The notes: a model not told the origin generated them from the sequence alone. A stretch of DNA of 64,000 nucleotides from Blastobasis lacticolella (GCA_905147135.1 LR990044.1:15938122-16002121); one strand, 5' to 3'. Counted from the stretch's first letter, positions 50,701 to 57,100 are shown. Made by a program: numbers and translations.

Positions 50701-53700
50701 AACATTCTTTACGTTTATTGATAACGATGAGCTCACGGCAACAGAACCCTTGCTATCAATGATTACTAAATTTAGCAGTTCGCAGAAAACAGAGGTTGGT
50801 ATATTTATTACATGATTATTTATTTATGGATTAACAATGAAGTCAGCAATCCTACTGTTATAACAAATACGATAGTTTAGTAAGAAAAGTGGAAAGTTGG
50901 TGGTGGATAAAGCGGTCGAAGACTTTGGATAAGAATTATAGAATAGAGATGGGATGTAAATCAGAGGAGACACAGGATATGTTTTTATAGGAATGGGAAT
51001 CAGTAAGGCTTCCTTCCAAAGTCTCGGGTAATGTCTTGTATTAACGGATGTATTAAAATGTGATAAATAACTGGAGCAACAACGCCAATTACAATTAAAT
51101 TTAATTTAATATCATATTTATTTCTATCATACTAATGTCAATGTTTTTCTGTTAAGTAGTAGTGTTTTTATGTATGATAAGTATGTATTTAAAAAAAAAA
51201 AGTATATATGTAGTATACCAGTTAGCTAGGACCCATAGCACAAGCTTTGCTTAGTTTGGGGCTAGATGGCGCTGTGTGAATTTGTCCACGATTATTATTA
51301 TTATTATTAAAACTTATTGGTTTCTGGTTAGTCTTTTGTTTTATTTGAATATTGAATGTGTGTGTGGCATAATTGTATGAGGTTGTTTGGTGATTGCACC
51401 ATGGATGTCATGTTTTATATTTAGTCCTTACAATCACTCTCAGCATGGCATGTTGGTTGACTGTTAGACAAAGTCCGCCAATTGCTGTAATTTGTGCAAT
51501 AAAGTTTTTAAACAAATAAACAAAACAATTAAAGGCACAATCATGTTACGGCACATTTCAACATTGCCAATAGCATTAGATAATTGTGGTGCAATTGACG
51601 TATTATAATTTAGTAGTTATAAACATTAAGTTAATGGGTTTAAATATTTATATCAAATTCTTTCAGAAAGAAGAAGAGCTGGACCCCAAGGCGGATTACC
51701 TAATGTTAATTCCAGGATTTAACGGTCATCATCAGATCTTCAACATAATTTGTGAGAGACTCAAGTTGCAAGCAATGACACTGCAATTGGGACCTGACTT
51801 AACTAACGAGACTATTCATGAGACTGCTGTTAATATTTTAAAAGTACGTTGAGCTATCTACTGTATTTCCAAATGAATGTGTGATTGAATTATTGACTAG
51901 TTACATTCGCTTGGAAAGACATGAAGATTACTTGTTCTTTTATTTTACAGTTCATGAAGAGGAGATTTGAATTGAAGTCAAAGTTTTATTTGCTGGGATT
52001 TTCCTATGGCGTCAATATCGCGCTGGAATTAGCTTCGTTAATCGAAAAAGAAGGTACATGACATTTATTAATAACACTTAAATTCATTTGAAGTTAAAAC
52101 CGTAATCTTACATTTATGTAAGGTATTGTGTTCAATTATTATTTTATTTAAATCTTCTTCGATTACAATTATAAAGAAGAGTTTAAATATATATAAATGT
52201 CGCAGCCAACTGGTTAAATCAGCCATTTAATTAGAAGGCTAGGCCGTTAATCATACGCCGGCATTTAATTAAATGACTAAAGGTTAACCAGCCGAGTTGT
52301 TGAACGTAACGTCTAACTACTTGGCTGAACGTTATTTAGCCGTTTTGTTAAAGGGTATACAGATGGTTGGTTAGAGTGACCATAAGTTCGCAACTTAAAT
52401 GATAAACTTTATTTAAGATAAAAAATAATGAATTAATAAATATCACTTTTATATAATAAAACATTATTAGTCGCAAGATATTCAATAAGTAGGTATACAA
52501 TTAATTGTATTGCGAGTAGGTACCTATAACCGTATTTAACTAAGTAAAAATATTTAATGAAACTTTAAATTAATAACTTATTTACTACTTGTAACTATGT
52601 AGTAGGAACAATAGCAACAGTGCACTATAGTCCTATTTTATAATATTAAATATAAAATGACACGAAAGTTTGGCATTTGTTTCTAATTAAAGGTAAGTAT
52701 AAAAAGAAAATGAACATATTCAGTTATCGTAAAGAATTTAGATAAATAATAAAATAAATAATCGTTGACAAATTCACACAGCGCCATCTAGCCCCAAAGT
52801 AAGTAAAGCTTGTGTTATGGGTGCTAGGTAACTGATAAACTACTTATATACTTTTTAAATACATACTTATTATACATAGAACACCCAGACCCGTAACAGT
52901 AAGAATACTTAAAGTTATCTCAATTCTTACTTAAAAACATGTACCACATTTTAAATTTAGTTAAAACGACGAGCTTGCTGTGCGAGCTGTCTGACGCCAG
53001 ATTTGTTTTGGTGCCTACCAGCGCAGCAGTAGATAAAATTTGAACTAAATTTAAATCACCTGCCTGATTTTACTTCAGCCGTCTCCGAAGGGCTGCCTTT
53101 AATAAGCCAACTAGTTAAACGTTGAGCGAAGCTAGAAAAATCAGCGATCGGCCTAGTTATTTAATAGAATGCCGGCGTTTCATTAACGGCCTAGCCGTTC
53201 TCATTAAATGGCTGATTTAACCAGATGGCTGCGACATAAATATCACATTCGTTTTTATCCAGTGTTTAACAACGACATTTTATGCGTTTCCAGGGTACGT
53301 GGGAATAGTTTATTGCTTGGATAGCAGCCCCGATGCTCTGCGTGTTCAGCTGGATGCCTTCCTTGGTAATTTGTCAGACTCTGATCTTCAAAACGCCATT
53401 GTCGAGCACATGTACCACCTCATGTCAGGCACAGACGACTATGATCTCAAGGATGAATTGAAAAATGTGCAAAACTGGTCTCAAAAGATCGATTTATGCA
53501 TAAGCAAGCTCCGTGGGTTGGTCACTTATTCCAGTCAATATCAGAGATCACTTCTTCAGGCTGCATATAACAGATTCAACTATGCTAAGAGTTACGAGCC
53601 AGATTTCAAACTTGAGTCAGAAATAATACTTATGAAAGGGATCCCTCATCCTGATGCAAAGAATTTATCTGAAGATTACGGACTCTCCAAATACTCTAAG

Positions 53701-53868
53701 CATCCGATAAAAGTTTTTAACTTGGATAGCGAACATGCATTGACTCCATATGATGGTAGGGTTTCCAATATAGTGAACCGTTTCCTTGAGCCAAGGATAG
53801 TAGATGCATTTACCAAACAAAATCAATGCCAAGCATACATATATAATTGGCAAAAAATCTTGTTCTAA
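11770..53868 (+). CDS. Fatty acid synthase-like multidomain protein, copy 2 (complete, 39 exons, 2,332 aa)
   Basis: Exons: 11770-11925, 21000-21189, 22812-22932, 24016-24219, 24670-24786, 25077-25243, 25764-25900, 28760-28963, 29087-29273, 29571-29733, 29938-30107, 31065-31216, 31306-31489, 33485-33633, 33726-33907, 34106-34225, 34519-34819, 34906-35060, 35518-35772, 35860-35974, 37703-37948, 38048-38345, 38426-38571, 39571-39714, 39803-39906, 40001-40151, 40319-40490, 40763-40872, 41007-41171, 42072-42259, 42512-42667, 49208-49453, 49806-49941, 50049-50214, 50414-50558, 50653-50794, 51667-51843, 51951-52053, 53294-53868. The sum is 6,999 nt with no frame break. Domain order is that of animal cytosolic FAS (KS, MAT, DH, linker, ER, KR, ACP, TE), and length is close to the usual 2,400-2,500 aa. 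No signal peptide, so it should be cytosolic. Several catalytic residues are replaced (see domain entries), so canonical palmitate synthesis is unlikely. Splice sites are all GT-AG except one GC-AG (34820). It is flanked by paralogues on both sides. Confidence 0.93.
12555..12730 (+). repeat. Dispersed repeat related to 6376-6575, in FAS intron 1
   Basis: Shares the CTTCG-TTCGCG start, the AAATCCGTTAAGGAGTTTTTGAG segment and the AGACAGACAGACGC block with the copy at 6376-6575, and ends at TATGTAGTGATAG. Non-coding. Confidence 0.55.
12994..13390 (+). mobile_element. tRNA-derived SINE (family 1), split by a second insertion
   Basis: A tRNA-like head (GTCGGTGGCCTAATGGCTAG as A box and GTACCGAGTTCGATCC as B box, 12998-13060) is followed by ATGTACCAGTTACTTTTTCTG. 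The body is interrupted at 13096-13312 by another repeat flanked by AACACTA, and resumes at ACTAACCAATGCACTTACGG. The body matches the intact copy at 13793-14136. Confidence 0.8.
13096..13312 (+). mobile_element. Poly(A)-ended non-autonomous element nested in the SINE
   Basis: Runs from GGTTTCCAGTGCTCCATGGG to GTATGACATAAAAAAAA and is flanked by a direct repeat AACACTA (left 13089-13095, right just after the A-run), i.e. a target-site duplication from retroposition. A second copy is at 36275-36492. The internal open frame seems incidental. Confidence 0.7.
13793..14136 (+). mobile_element. tRNA-derived SINE (family 1), near-complete
   Basis: The head has GCGTCGGTGGCCAAGCAATT and the B box GTCCCGGGTTCGAATCCCG, followed by ATGTACCAATGACTG, a conserved body (ACCATGATCCAATCTGGTCA, GGTCAGATGGCAGTCGCTCC) and the end GACATTAACGCCAAGATGAT. 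Further copies: 32065-32344 (5'-truncated, +), 36725-37107 (minus), 56890-57085 (+, internally deleted). Confidence 0.82.
14712..15812 (+). CDS. THAP-domain P-element-type transposase, truncated (366 aa)
   Basis: The N-terminus MPRRCCIEKC begins a THAP zinc finger: Cys pair, later the CSKHF (C-x2-H) and the closing AIPRIF motif (residues about 1-95), which bind DNA sites within the element. A Lys/Arg/Glu-rich stretch follows, then sequence that includes QSPSYYELLRKFLFLPHKR and LSSSLNV, resembling the block that opens the P-element transposase core. The frame stops soon after (TAA at 15810), so the C-terminal catalytic part of a full transposase (usually over 700 aa) is absent. The ATG at 14712 is chosen because THAP domains start at the very N-terminus; the upstream open frame from 14592 is probably UTR. 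It could act as a repressor-like truncated product, but that is speculation. Confidence 0.8.
   Translation: MPRRCCIEKCRSNYDVTLKNGQEAVLTFSFPNNEYLLKKWTSAISRANWSPTVGSFVCSKHFSEEEVITTTKIYHGDGSVEKVPVKRARLVTGAIPRIFPSLPKLLNKACPKTRTDPEKRRQKWIRRQKEKENLKLKSDEIKSFSELQEGLKFKTELYCGWRLGYGDQFMHFYTLNDDVPVKVLNNIIVFSNLKVKVFLGKNELSEHDLKPMLSHTLLLSKWSQLENLLGRYKCSHEPPKIRYNHCIEKALEYLEKAIDHTDEDSSEVQKQVDIIKDQLLLLLKNQRKYSISTKIFAFLMYFQSPSYYELLRKFLFLPHKRYIQHLSSSLNVGPERETNNLNYLSNIFNTLTDHEKIGNLVIFPIS
15829..16400 (+). repeat. Three tandem-like units of a dispersed repeat
   Basis: After a GGTAGGCAAACAGGCAAGCG segment, the motif ATTTCATCCAAATCCGTTCA...GTAACAAA-ATACCCACAAAC...TATAGTATTAGTAGGATAA...TTCCAGACCCGCGCCCGC recurs with about 180-bp spacing (15940-16060, 16120-16230, 16300-16410, the last one diverged). 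Non-coding. Confidence 0.65.
16685..16990 (-). repeat. Repeat shared in inverted orientation with 54605-54865
   Basis: Read in reverse, this block matches 54605-54865: the CTTTGGAAT-GA segment, ATAAAAACTA-ATTTTAT, AAGTATTTATTCTGCCT, ATAGAAATTGGTA and the CTGGGCTTATTGAAAT end. Further matches in direct orientation join 18830-19620 to 54838-55140 (GAGTTCCACACG; CGCCATATTTGTTTACCA). A dispersed non-coding family, possibly the one whose inverted arms bound this part of intron 1. Confidence 0.5.
17505..17595 (-). repeat. LINE tail fragment (AGCCTATACACGTC...)
   Basis: GTCGTCAGCCTATACACGTC followed by TACTGGGGTATAGATCTGCC resembles the reverse of a widespread lepidopteran LINE 3' end. Short and diverged. 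Confidence 0.45.
20342..20835 (+). mobile_element. RTE-type LINE C-terminal fragment
   Basis: Two overlapping + strand frames (20342-20629 and 20557-20880) give YDQCVWPVIIYGTKTWPLT, MLGVSLRDRIRNKEIR and LKWQWVLEWRPRTGIR, then the 3' tail GCCCAGCAGAGGGCG and a TGATGATG microsatellite. This is the thumb and C-terminus of an RTE-like reverse transcriptase, broken by a frameshift. It lies in the last part of FAS intron 1. Confidence 0.85.
21570..22735 (-). mobile_element. CR1-like LINE, internally deleted, in FAS intron 2
   Basis: On the minus strand, 22696-22307 has SGVPQGSVLGPILFGFYLTDL and FADDTKIL (RT domains), and 22176-21808 has YKTYVRPLLEYGFQIWNPY, KVQRRATRMV, RLKALGMTTLEERRQRGDLL (C-terminus). 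A deletion of coding sequence separates the two parts. The 3' end is near the (AAT)-rich tract at 21582-21600. The YxDD-type box is F-A-D-D. Non-functional. Confidence 0.85.
23201..23266. repeat. Perfect 29-bp inverted repeat with 8-base loop
   Basis: Arms 23201-23229 (GCTAAGATGATGACGATGAC...) and 23238-23266 (...GTCATCGTCATCATCTTAGC) are exact reverse complements separated by CTACTAAT. It follows a degraded LINE 3' end (about 23100-23200, frame reading DRAKWRRMSRKT) inside FAS intron 3. Confidence 0.9.
25985..26590 (+). mobile_element. RTE-type LINE reverse transcriptase fragment
   Basis: Broken frames read FVDLEKAY, VPWNVLSKFGLKGLLKFALQ, WFGISKGVRQRC and, after a TGATGATGA run, CRYADDQVLPASSESELQM and QVKEFVYLGSYL. 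These are RT domains including the YADD catalytic box of an RTE-like LINE. A short microsatellite has expanded inside it at 26270-26290. Located at the start of FAS intron 7. Confidence 0.82.
26900..28390. repeat. Degenerate array of AGCGAGCTCG-type units in FAS intron 7
   Basis: The motif GAGCGAGCGCAGCGAGCTCG and weaker versions occur at irregular spacing: about 26998-27018, 27089-27106, 27165-27185, 27893-27908, 28087-28097, 28150-28165, 28208-28228 and 28275-28290. Each is usually followed by an AAATTT run. AT-rich spacers of 60-700 bases separate them. I recognise no element type. A tRNA-like relic (CCTAGTCTAATGGTTAGAGA...) sits at 27418-27490. Confidence 0.5.
28598..28715 (+). repeat. 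RTE-type LINE 3' tail just before FAS exon 8
   Basis: GCAAAGTGGCAGTGTATAGT, GTCTGCTTACCCCACCTGTG and a TATGTATGTATG tail match the family at 4258-4440 and 55450-55640. It ends about 45 bases before the exon 8 acceptor (28760). Confidence 0.55.
30440..30790 (+). repeat. Dispersed repeat of the GACAGACGGACAGA...GGCTCCGTATTT family
   Basis: CTTGACAGACGGACAGATAG, ACAACAAAGTCATCGCATAA and GGGCTCCGTATTTCTCTTTT with the end GTACAGAACTCTAAAAATG match the family seen at 5636-5715 and 18145-18165. Non-coding, in FAS intron 11. Confidence 0.6.
31850..32560 (-). mobile_element. LINE ORF2 fragment with a SINE inserted (32065-32344)
   Basis: On the minus strand, about 32520-32355 reads EYVPVYDSSNDYLVLIDP and LVFTDRKTDFVTK. 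After the SINE, 32064-31856 reads LIYTLPIPLASKLRQIFLYE and VDDFYEVHYAFRDKNVP, the linker after the endonuclease of a jockey/CR1-type LINE. The interrupting SINE (+ strand, 5'-truncated, starting ATGTACCAATGACTG and ending CCAAGATGAT) is family 1. In FAS intron 13. Confidence 0.7.
34106..35974 (+). other. Copy 2 exons 16-20: dehydratase (DH) domain with the catalytic His replaced, residues 828-1143
   Basis: FAS dehydratase is a pseudo-dimeric hotdog fold using His in HxxxGxxxxP in the first half and Asp in the second. The sequence here is YKRQGKIEFP: Gly and Pro are at the expected spacing but the His is Tyr901 (codon TAT at 34616-34618). The following AAHLVLVWETFA replaces the usual ATGYLxLxW. 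The second-half Asp is retained (WVKLIDSLIQ, about residue 1049). Loss of the general base predicts no dehydration activity. Exon 17 ends at a GC-AG intron (34820). Confidence 0.9.
35165..35345 (-). repeat. LINE tail repeat (GTTCTCGGCAACCGCGTGTC)
   Basis: TCATCATCATCCTTCTGTAG, CCCCAGGTTCTCGGCAACCG and CGTAAGCCGTTGGCTCTCAT recur at 57880-57975 (GGTCTCGGCATCCTCGCGTC; GTAAGCCGTTGGCTCTCACA). Non-coding, in FAS intron 18. Confidence 0.55.
36275..36492 (+). repeat. Poly(A)-ended element, second copy
   Basis: Matches 13096-13312 from GGTTTCCAGTGCTCCATGGG to the CTACCGTATGACAT plus A-run end. Small internal differences. In FAS intron 20. Confidence 0.7.
36725..37107 (-). mobile_element. tRNA-derived SINE (family 1), minus orientation
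   Basis: Reversed copy of the family at 13793-14136: ATCATCTTGGCATTAATGTC end, body ACCATATTGGATCATGGTTA, and the tRNA-like head at 37035-37107 (GGAATTCGAACCCGATACCA as the B box in reverse). A ~70-base insertion lies in the body at about 36955-37025. Confidence 0.78.
37240..37490 (+). mobile_element. Tc1/mariner transposase relic
   Basis: Frames read LKAWFETDVLDFMRAEGFN and then WP*SSPDLNPLENKLWSV, corresponding to the WPxxSPDLNPIENLW block around the last catalytic Asp of Tc1-like transposases. An in-frame stop and shifts show that it is dead. It precedes FAS exon 21. Confidence 0.75.
37703..38571 (+). other. Copy 2 exons 21-23: linker region (pseudo-methyltransferase / structural), residues 1144-1373
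   Basis: This part lies where animal FAS has the non-catalytic pseudo-methyltransferase and the structural part of KR. The sequence is divergent and I see no methyltransferase glycine-rich motif, which is usual for animal FAS. Exons are phase-consistent with their neighbours. The assignment rests on position. Confidence 0.75.
39571..42259 (+). other. Copy 2 exons 24-30: enoyl reductase (ER) domain, residues 1374-1718
   Basis: The medium-chain-dehydrogenase-type ER reduces the enoyl intermediate with NADPH. Family landmarks: VYGRDFSGYN, QKVMGIINGGAIAS, PVPDHWSLEDAATVPLPYVY, the nucleotide-binding NSGTGAIGQAV, TTVDDIQKKR (Lys kept), GYDFVVSTL (Asp kept), NNSFGMQFL and GIATGIVRPL. The GxGxxG pattern is intact, so cofactor binding is possible. 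The N-terminal substrate-side segment is more divergent than the Rossmann part. An alternative acceptor at about 41323 opens a frame that soon stops and is not used in my model. Confidence 0.85.
41650..42020 (+). repeat. Dispersed repeat followed by a (GTAGG)n-type minisatellite, before ER exon 30
   Basis: ACTAATATTATAAAGAGGAA, TTTGTGTGTTTGTTTGTAAT and AACTCAAAAACTACTTATCG form a typical start of a non-autonomous insect repeat. Its tail is a variable tandem array of GTAGGGTAGGT-like units (41905-42018) ending about 50 bases before the exon 30 acceptor (42071). A related, more diverged array is at 60237-60330. Confidence 0.65.
42824..43215 (-). mobile_element. Inverted-repeat element, copy A (3' part missing)
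   Basis: Begins ATGAGGAAGATG and carries the same sequence as 44335-44802 in opposite orientation: TATGTCGATATCGCAAAAAC, GTATTGCACCCGTCGAGTAA, a GC-rich core (CGCGCCGGTTGTACGAACGG), CTCAGCGACAATATGTGAGT and CCAACGTCTATTCTTTGTCT. The match ends at about 43215, before the second terminus. In FAS intron 31. Confidence 0.75.
43600..43865 (+). repeat. LINE 3' tail repeat
   Basis: GTGGTGTCCGGCAGAGTAGA through CACTGCGATCTCCAAACCGC and GGGAGAGGCCCTAAGTCCTG to TGTGATGATGAATGATG. Same family as 11265-11535 and 63180-63435. Confidence 0.7.
44222..45300 (+). mobile_element. LINE C-terminal remnant interrupted by an inverted-repeat element
   Basis: The same remnant as at 1-560: PHLDYCSHLWAGAP before the break, and GIELLSQRRDFASLCVFYR through HTLEPNWSRTMRFQTNFLPR after it (44816-45190). 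The last frame is more open than in copy 1, where a stop truncates it. It lies in FAS copy 2 intron 31, the intron equivalent to the one at the left edge of the window. Confidence 0.85.
44335..44802 (+). mobile_element. Inverted-repeat element, copy B (complete, 468 bp)
   Basis: Inserted in the LINE remnant. The termini ATGAGGAAGATG and CATCTTCCTCAT are exact inverses. Comparison with the uninterrupted copy (GAGAATTGTCGG at about 102-113) gives the exact insertion point and leaves an AT on both sides, which can be read as part of the TIR or as a 2-bp duplication. The GC-rich core (CCGCCCGCGCCCGCCGTTCG) contrasts with the AT-rich ends. No ORF. Confidence 0.8.
45301..45610. other. GC-rich insert of unknown type
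   Basis: This stretch is strongly GC-rich (CGCGCCCGGCCCCAGCCATC etc.) within an AT-rich intron. A GAAAATGAAAATGAAAAAGT start suggests the A-rich tail of a minus-strand retroposed sequence. The minus-strand 89-codon frame across it has no recognisable family. Confidence 0.4.
45776..49075 (-). mobile_element. Non-LTR retrotransposon ORF2 (endonuclease, RT, C-terminus), frameshifted
   Basis: Read on the minus strand: 48869-48417 endonuclease (RSIHQNIEGFSGKEHEIELY, VEVLCLTEHWLRESE, ILCVYRPPYNEKFEIFE); 48270-47938 and 47670-47323 linker; 47256-46720 RT (QQYGFTKGRNTSEAG, GVPQGSILGPFLFLVYIKDL, FADDTSLIF); 46702-45776 C-terminus (TTFLGVNIDSKIQWGSHIES, YYSYFHSIMSYGIILWGKCA). Several frameshifts and stops mean it is dead. 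Inserted in FAS intron 31 in antisense orientation; copy 1 shows no trace of it in the 150 bases before its matching exon. Confidence 0.88.
50049..50794 (+). other. Copy 2 exons 34-36: acyl carrier protein-like domain, residues 1898-2048
   Basis: ACP normally carries 4'-phosphopantetheine on the Ser of LG(L/M)DS. The segment here is TTLKQLGLNDSNIREV. An ungapped alignment puts Asp where the Ser should be; allowing one inserted residue before the helix keeps a D-S pair. The following EKLTIKKLKELSNE matches the family's end of ACP (QLTxxKLQEL), which fixes the domain and the exon 35/36 junction (donor AAAAA|GTACTT, a weak site). Whether the serine at about 1974 is modified cannot be decided from sequence alone. 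Confidence 0.82.
51161..51310 (+). mobile_element. SINE family 2, 3' part, in FAS intron 36
   Basis: TGATAAGTATGTATTTAAAA, CCCATAGCACAAGCTTTGCT, GGGGCTAGATGGCGCTGTGT and GAATTTGTCCACGA plus an ATT-rich tail. Present here but absent at the matching position of copy 1 (about 2712). Other copies: 52764-52912 (minus), 58228-58490 (full with tRNA-like head). Confidence 0.78.
52199..53235. mobile_element. 1,037-bp inverted-repeat DNA element in the last FAS intron, absent from copy 1
   Basis: Long terminal inverted repeats begin GTCGCAGCCAACTGGTTAAA (left) and end GGCTGCGAC (right); the arms extend about 90 bases (ATCAGCCATTTAAT, GGCTAGGCCGTTAAT, GCCGGCATT). ATAAAT flanks it on both sides (52193-52198 and 53236-53241), while copy 1 has a single ATAAAT at the matching place (3480-3485): a clean empty site. 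No transposase. A SINE (52764-52912, minus) is nested inside. Confidence 0.85.
52764..52912 (-). mobile_element. SINE family 2 fragment nested in the inverted-repeat element
   Basis: AAATTCACACAGCGCCATCT, CCCCAAAGTAAGTAAAGCTT and CACCCAGACCCGTAAC are the reverse of the 58228-58490 SINE body. It shows that the host element had inserted earlier. Confidence 0.75.
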
Positions 53869-53925
53869 TTCGGGTGGAATAAGTTTAGTCATTAAGTTTA
53901 TTTATGGCCACTTATAGGGTAAAAA

Positions 53926-53931
53926 AATAAA
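53926..53931 (+). promoter_or_regulatory. Polyadenylation signal of FAS copy 2
   Basis: AATAAA, 57 bases after the stop codon; equivalent to 4169-4174 after copy 1. The convergent odorant receptor gene ends only about 260 bases further on. Confidence 0.7.
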
Positions 53932-54034
53932 TTAATATTTCTAAACTGTGTTTCATTTTAAGACTTTATTCTTAACACGTGAAAAAACAAATTAATTACA
54001 CTTTTTCAAATCTCTACCCTAAGGCGCAGTCATA

Positions 54035-54134
54035 ATTGGCAACGGTCGTGCGACCATGGTCGTACTATGGATGTCACCCGACCAGTAGGAGACCTCAAAC
54101 CGCCCGTCGCACGACCATGGTGACCGTTGCCAAT
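54035..54134. repeat. 100-bp inverted-repeat element between FAS copy 2 and the odorant receptor
   Basis: The ends ATTGGCAACGGTC and GACCGTTGCCAAT are exact 13-base inverses; internal CACGACCATGG / GTGCGACCATGG segments also pair imperfectly. It resembles a very small MITE. Absent downstream of copy 1, where this stretch appears deleted. Confidence 0.65.
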
Positions 54135-54188
54135 AAGGACAATGCCTAACACTCTATGCTAATAAAGCATTTATAGACAGTAAAGTCT

Positions 54189-57100
54189 TTATTCTTCATA
54201 CAGTTGCGTAGCTAAGGAAAAATACGACCAAGTGGTGCTTATGACCTGAAAAATAACATGAGATAATAATTTTGCTGCAGTGAAAAATTATTTTCCATCT
54301 TAAACCTTTTCTTGAACTGATATAATTTTATTTTGCAAATACGAATCTTGAATTAAAGTACTCTAATTAATTTATAATTTAGTAGAAATCTTACGAGCAC
54401 TAAATGAACATAGGACAATCAAGAAAAAAAATAGGTAGGTACCATTTTAGCGACGAAAAGATAAACATTTTTGATCTTGTAATTAAATGATATGGCAAAT
54501 CATTATTGTTGTCTTCATTTAAGACACTTCACAGATTTACTAAAACATTGACATATTGACAATCGGAAATCAATTTTGCCTAATGATTTTTAGATGGGAG
54601 AAGTAGAATGAGTGAGTGAACCAAAGAGTTTAGATAAAGATAAAACTCTTTGGAATGAACTGAATTGACTTCCGTACATAAACATGATAAAAACTACATT
54701 TTATTCATGAAAGAACATGAAAATGGAATCTCTGTGAATCACATCAATTTGATAAAAAGTATTTATTCTGCCTACTATAGAAATTGGTAAAATTACAACC
54801 TATTTTGACAGTAGATCAATAATGTCGGCCTTCGCTGGGCTTATTGAAATTAGTATACCTAATAATTTTTTTTGAAGCAAACGAAAACAGAAACAAATAA
54901 AAAACATATACATACACATACTACTATAACCGAGTTCCACACGTCTTGTTTATGAATACTTTATTTCGGTAGTGTATCGTTCTAATTAAGTTAAATGATT
55001 AATTAATAGAATTAAATCAGTTCACTTCATTTTAATTCTCATTTCACTAATCATTCGGTGATACCCCAACCCTATGAATTGTTTTTGGTTGCTAGAACGC
55101 CATATTTGTTTACCATATAAGACAAGTCAGACAAAATTCCGTATACTTACAGTGGTGAAAGCTGTCAATGTTATACTCGTATATTTCATAGACGTCAAAT
55201 AGCAAGCCTTTTGAGATCTGAAACAACGTATAGGTAGTTCTAAATCTGCGTTTTTATTCCGACAAATTTAAATAATTAACTAGTTTTACTCGGTGATGGT
55301 ATATTCTGCGATCATACATCGATAAGCTGGCACTTGTATGAGTGGCAACTTATACCCGCTTATTATTACTGATCGTTAAAACGATCCACATTTTCCGAGC
55401 TTTCCAGAAAGCCCAGAATTTTCATTTGATTGAATTGATGAGTGGTTTACGCTTTAACCGGCGTAAATGCATGAATATATGCGAGTATATAAATGTGGAA
55501 ACGGCGAGAGAGGTGTGTCAGAATCGTAGCTTGTGGCACTCGATAGTCTTTGCCTACCCCCATGGGATACAGGTGTGTGTATGTATGGTAACGATATCCA
55601 ATAATAGCGATGATACGAGATAAAAAATAGTTCCAGGAATCGCCATTGACGCATGGTGCGATTATAATGAAAGGAATTTAATAAATCGGTTAAGCGAGAT
55701 AGCAGGCATCCAGCAGCGAATTCAGAATAAATACCTTTTAATTAACATCGTTTTTAAATTACCTTTTCATGACAAAATATATTTTCATCTGATAGTTCCT
55801 GTCACCATTGTACCACTGGTTTTTATAAGCTGAATAAGCTATACCAAGACTCTAAAACAAACATTTTTATAGAATATAAAAGCCTCATTACATCAAAGAC
55901 GTCACGACACGAAACGACAAAAAAAATTGTTTAAGTAGGTCTATATACTATACATTGAAAGATGAATAAATATATGAATTGATTCAAAATGACTTTGTGA
56001 TTTAAAACAAACCGCTATTTAGAAAAACTAAACATAACATCAATTCAAATAAAAATAAATCAATCAAGCAAATGCAATAAACATCAATGATAAGATTACA
56101 TTAGATATAATTACAGATATGAGGCATATCATCTTATATCTCACAGTGACTCGTTTGTTAATAACCCAACCGACAAAAAAAGTCCGAGAACCAACGACCA
56201 AGTTTACATAAATTCAAATATTTTCTAAACTACACAACCGATTTGTAAGAAAAAAGCGATGAACTATTTCGAAGAAAACCGCATCCAAATCAGTCCATCC
56301 GTTCGGTAACTACGATGCCACAGAAAAATACACAAAGCTACAAAGCTACACACGTCAAACTTATAAAAACCCTTTATCGGGTTTAAAGAACAGTTTACAA
56401 AAGTCAAGTCGTACAAATAATTTGTGCTCACCGTTTCAGCAATCATTTCTCCATAATAACAAAGATTATAAATCGGTAAAATGGATGCGAAGACAGCAAT
56501 AAAATTATTCAGCATATCCATAGGACCACGGGCGAACTGTAAGAGAAATAATAAATGTTATGAAAAATATAAACAACACCGACATATCTCAATAATTCTT
56601 GCCGTGTCTTGAGCAGTCTCTCGCCAGTGTATATATAATCTGTGACAGTGTTGGGAACCTCTTCTGGAGGCCTATATCAACTTTGTATCGTTGAGCCAGC
56701 GGAATTATTAATGAGCCAGATGAATTACTATTCATCAAAGGGTGCCAATCGGCTCCTAAGACTTCAACAAGTCTGAGTATCCCCAGTTAGGAACCATGGT
56801 CAACGTCGTTTCGCTAACGGCATTGGAAGGTACACATTACAAGTGACGAGCTTGTTTTAGGCAGAAGATCGATTAGCCTCACAGAGGAGTCAGTGGCCCA
56901 ATGGTAAGGCACATTCAGGCGACTGCAGATGTAACCATGATCAAATCCGGTCAGGTTCCCTTGGTAGCAGGGTCACGGAGGTCAGATAGCAGTTGCTCTA
57001 CTGTAATTATTTGAACTGCCAAATCCTGGTTCATGGTCAAGGCGGACCTCGGGCCCTAGAGCGCGAGAGCATAACCGAGACATTAATAGTAGACAATAAA

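Larger units (their letters stand above)
51667..53868 (+). other. Copy 2 exons 37-39: thioesterase (TE) domain, residues 2049-2332
   Basis: An alpha/beta-hydrolase that releases the fatty acid. It begins at YLMLIPGFNGHHQIF, the equivalent of FLVHPIEGSTTVF in vertebrate FAS. The nucleophile Ser2125 is in GFSYG, the acid Asp2151 in CLDSSP, and His2289 in LDSEHAL, so the triad is intact. A standard stop follows LF. The last intron holds a 1,037-bp inverted-repeat element that copy 1 lacks. Confidence 0.92.
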
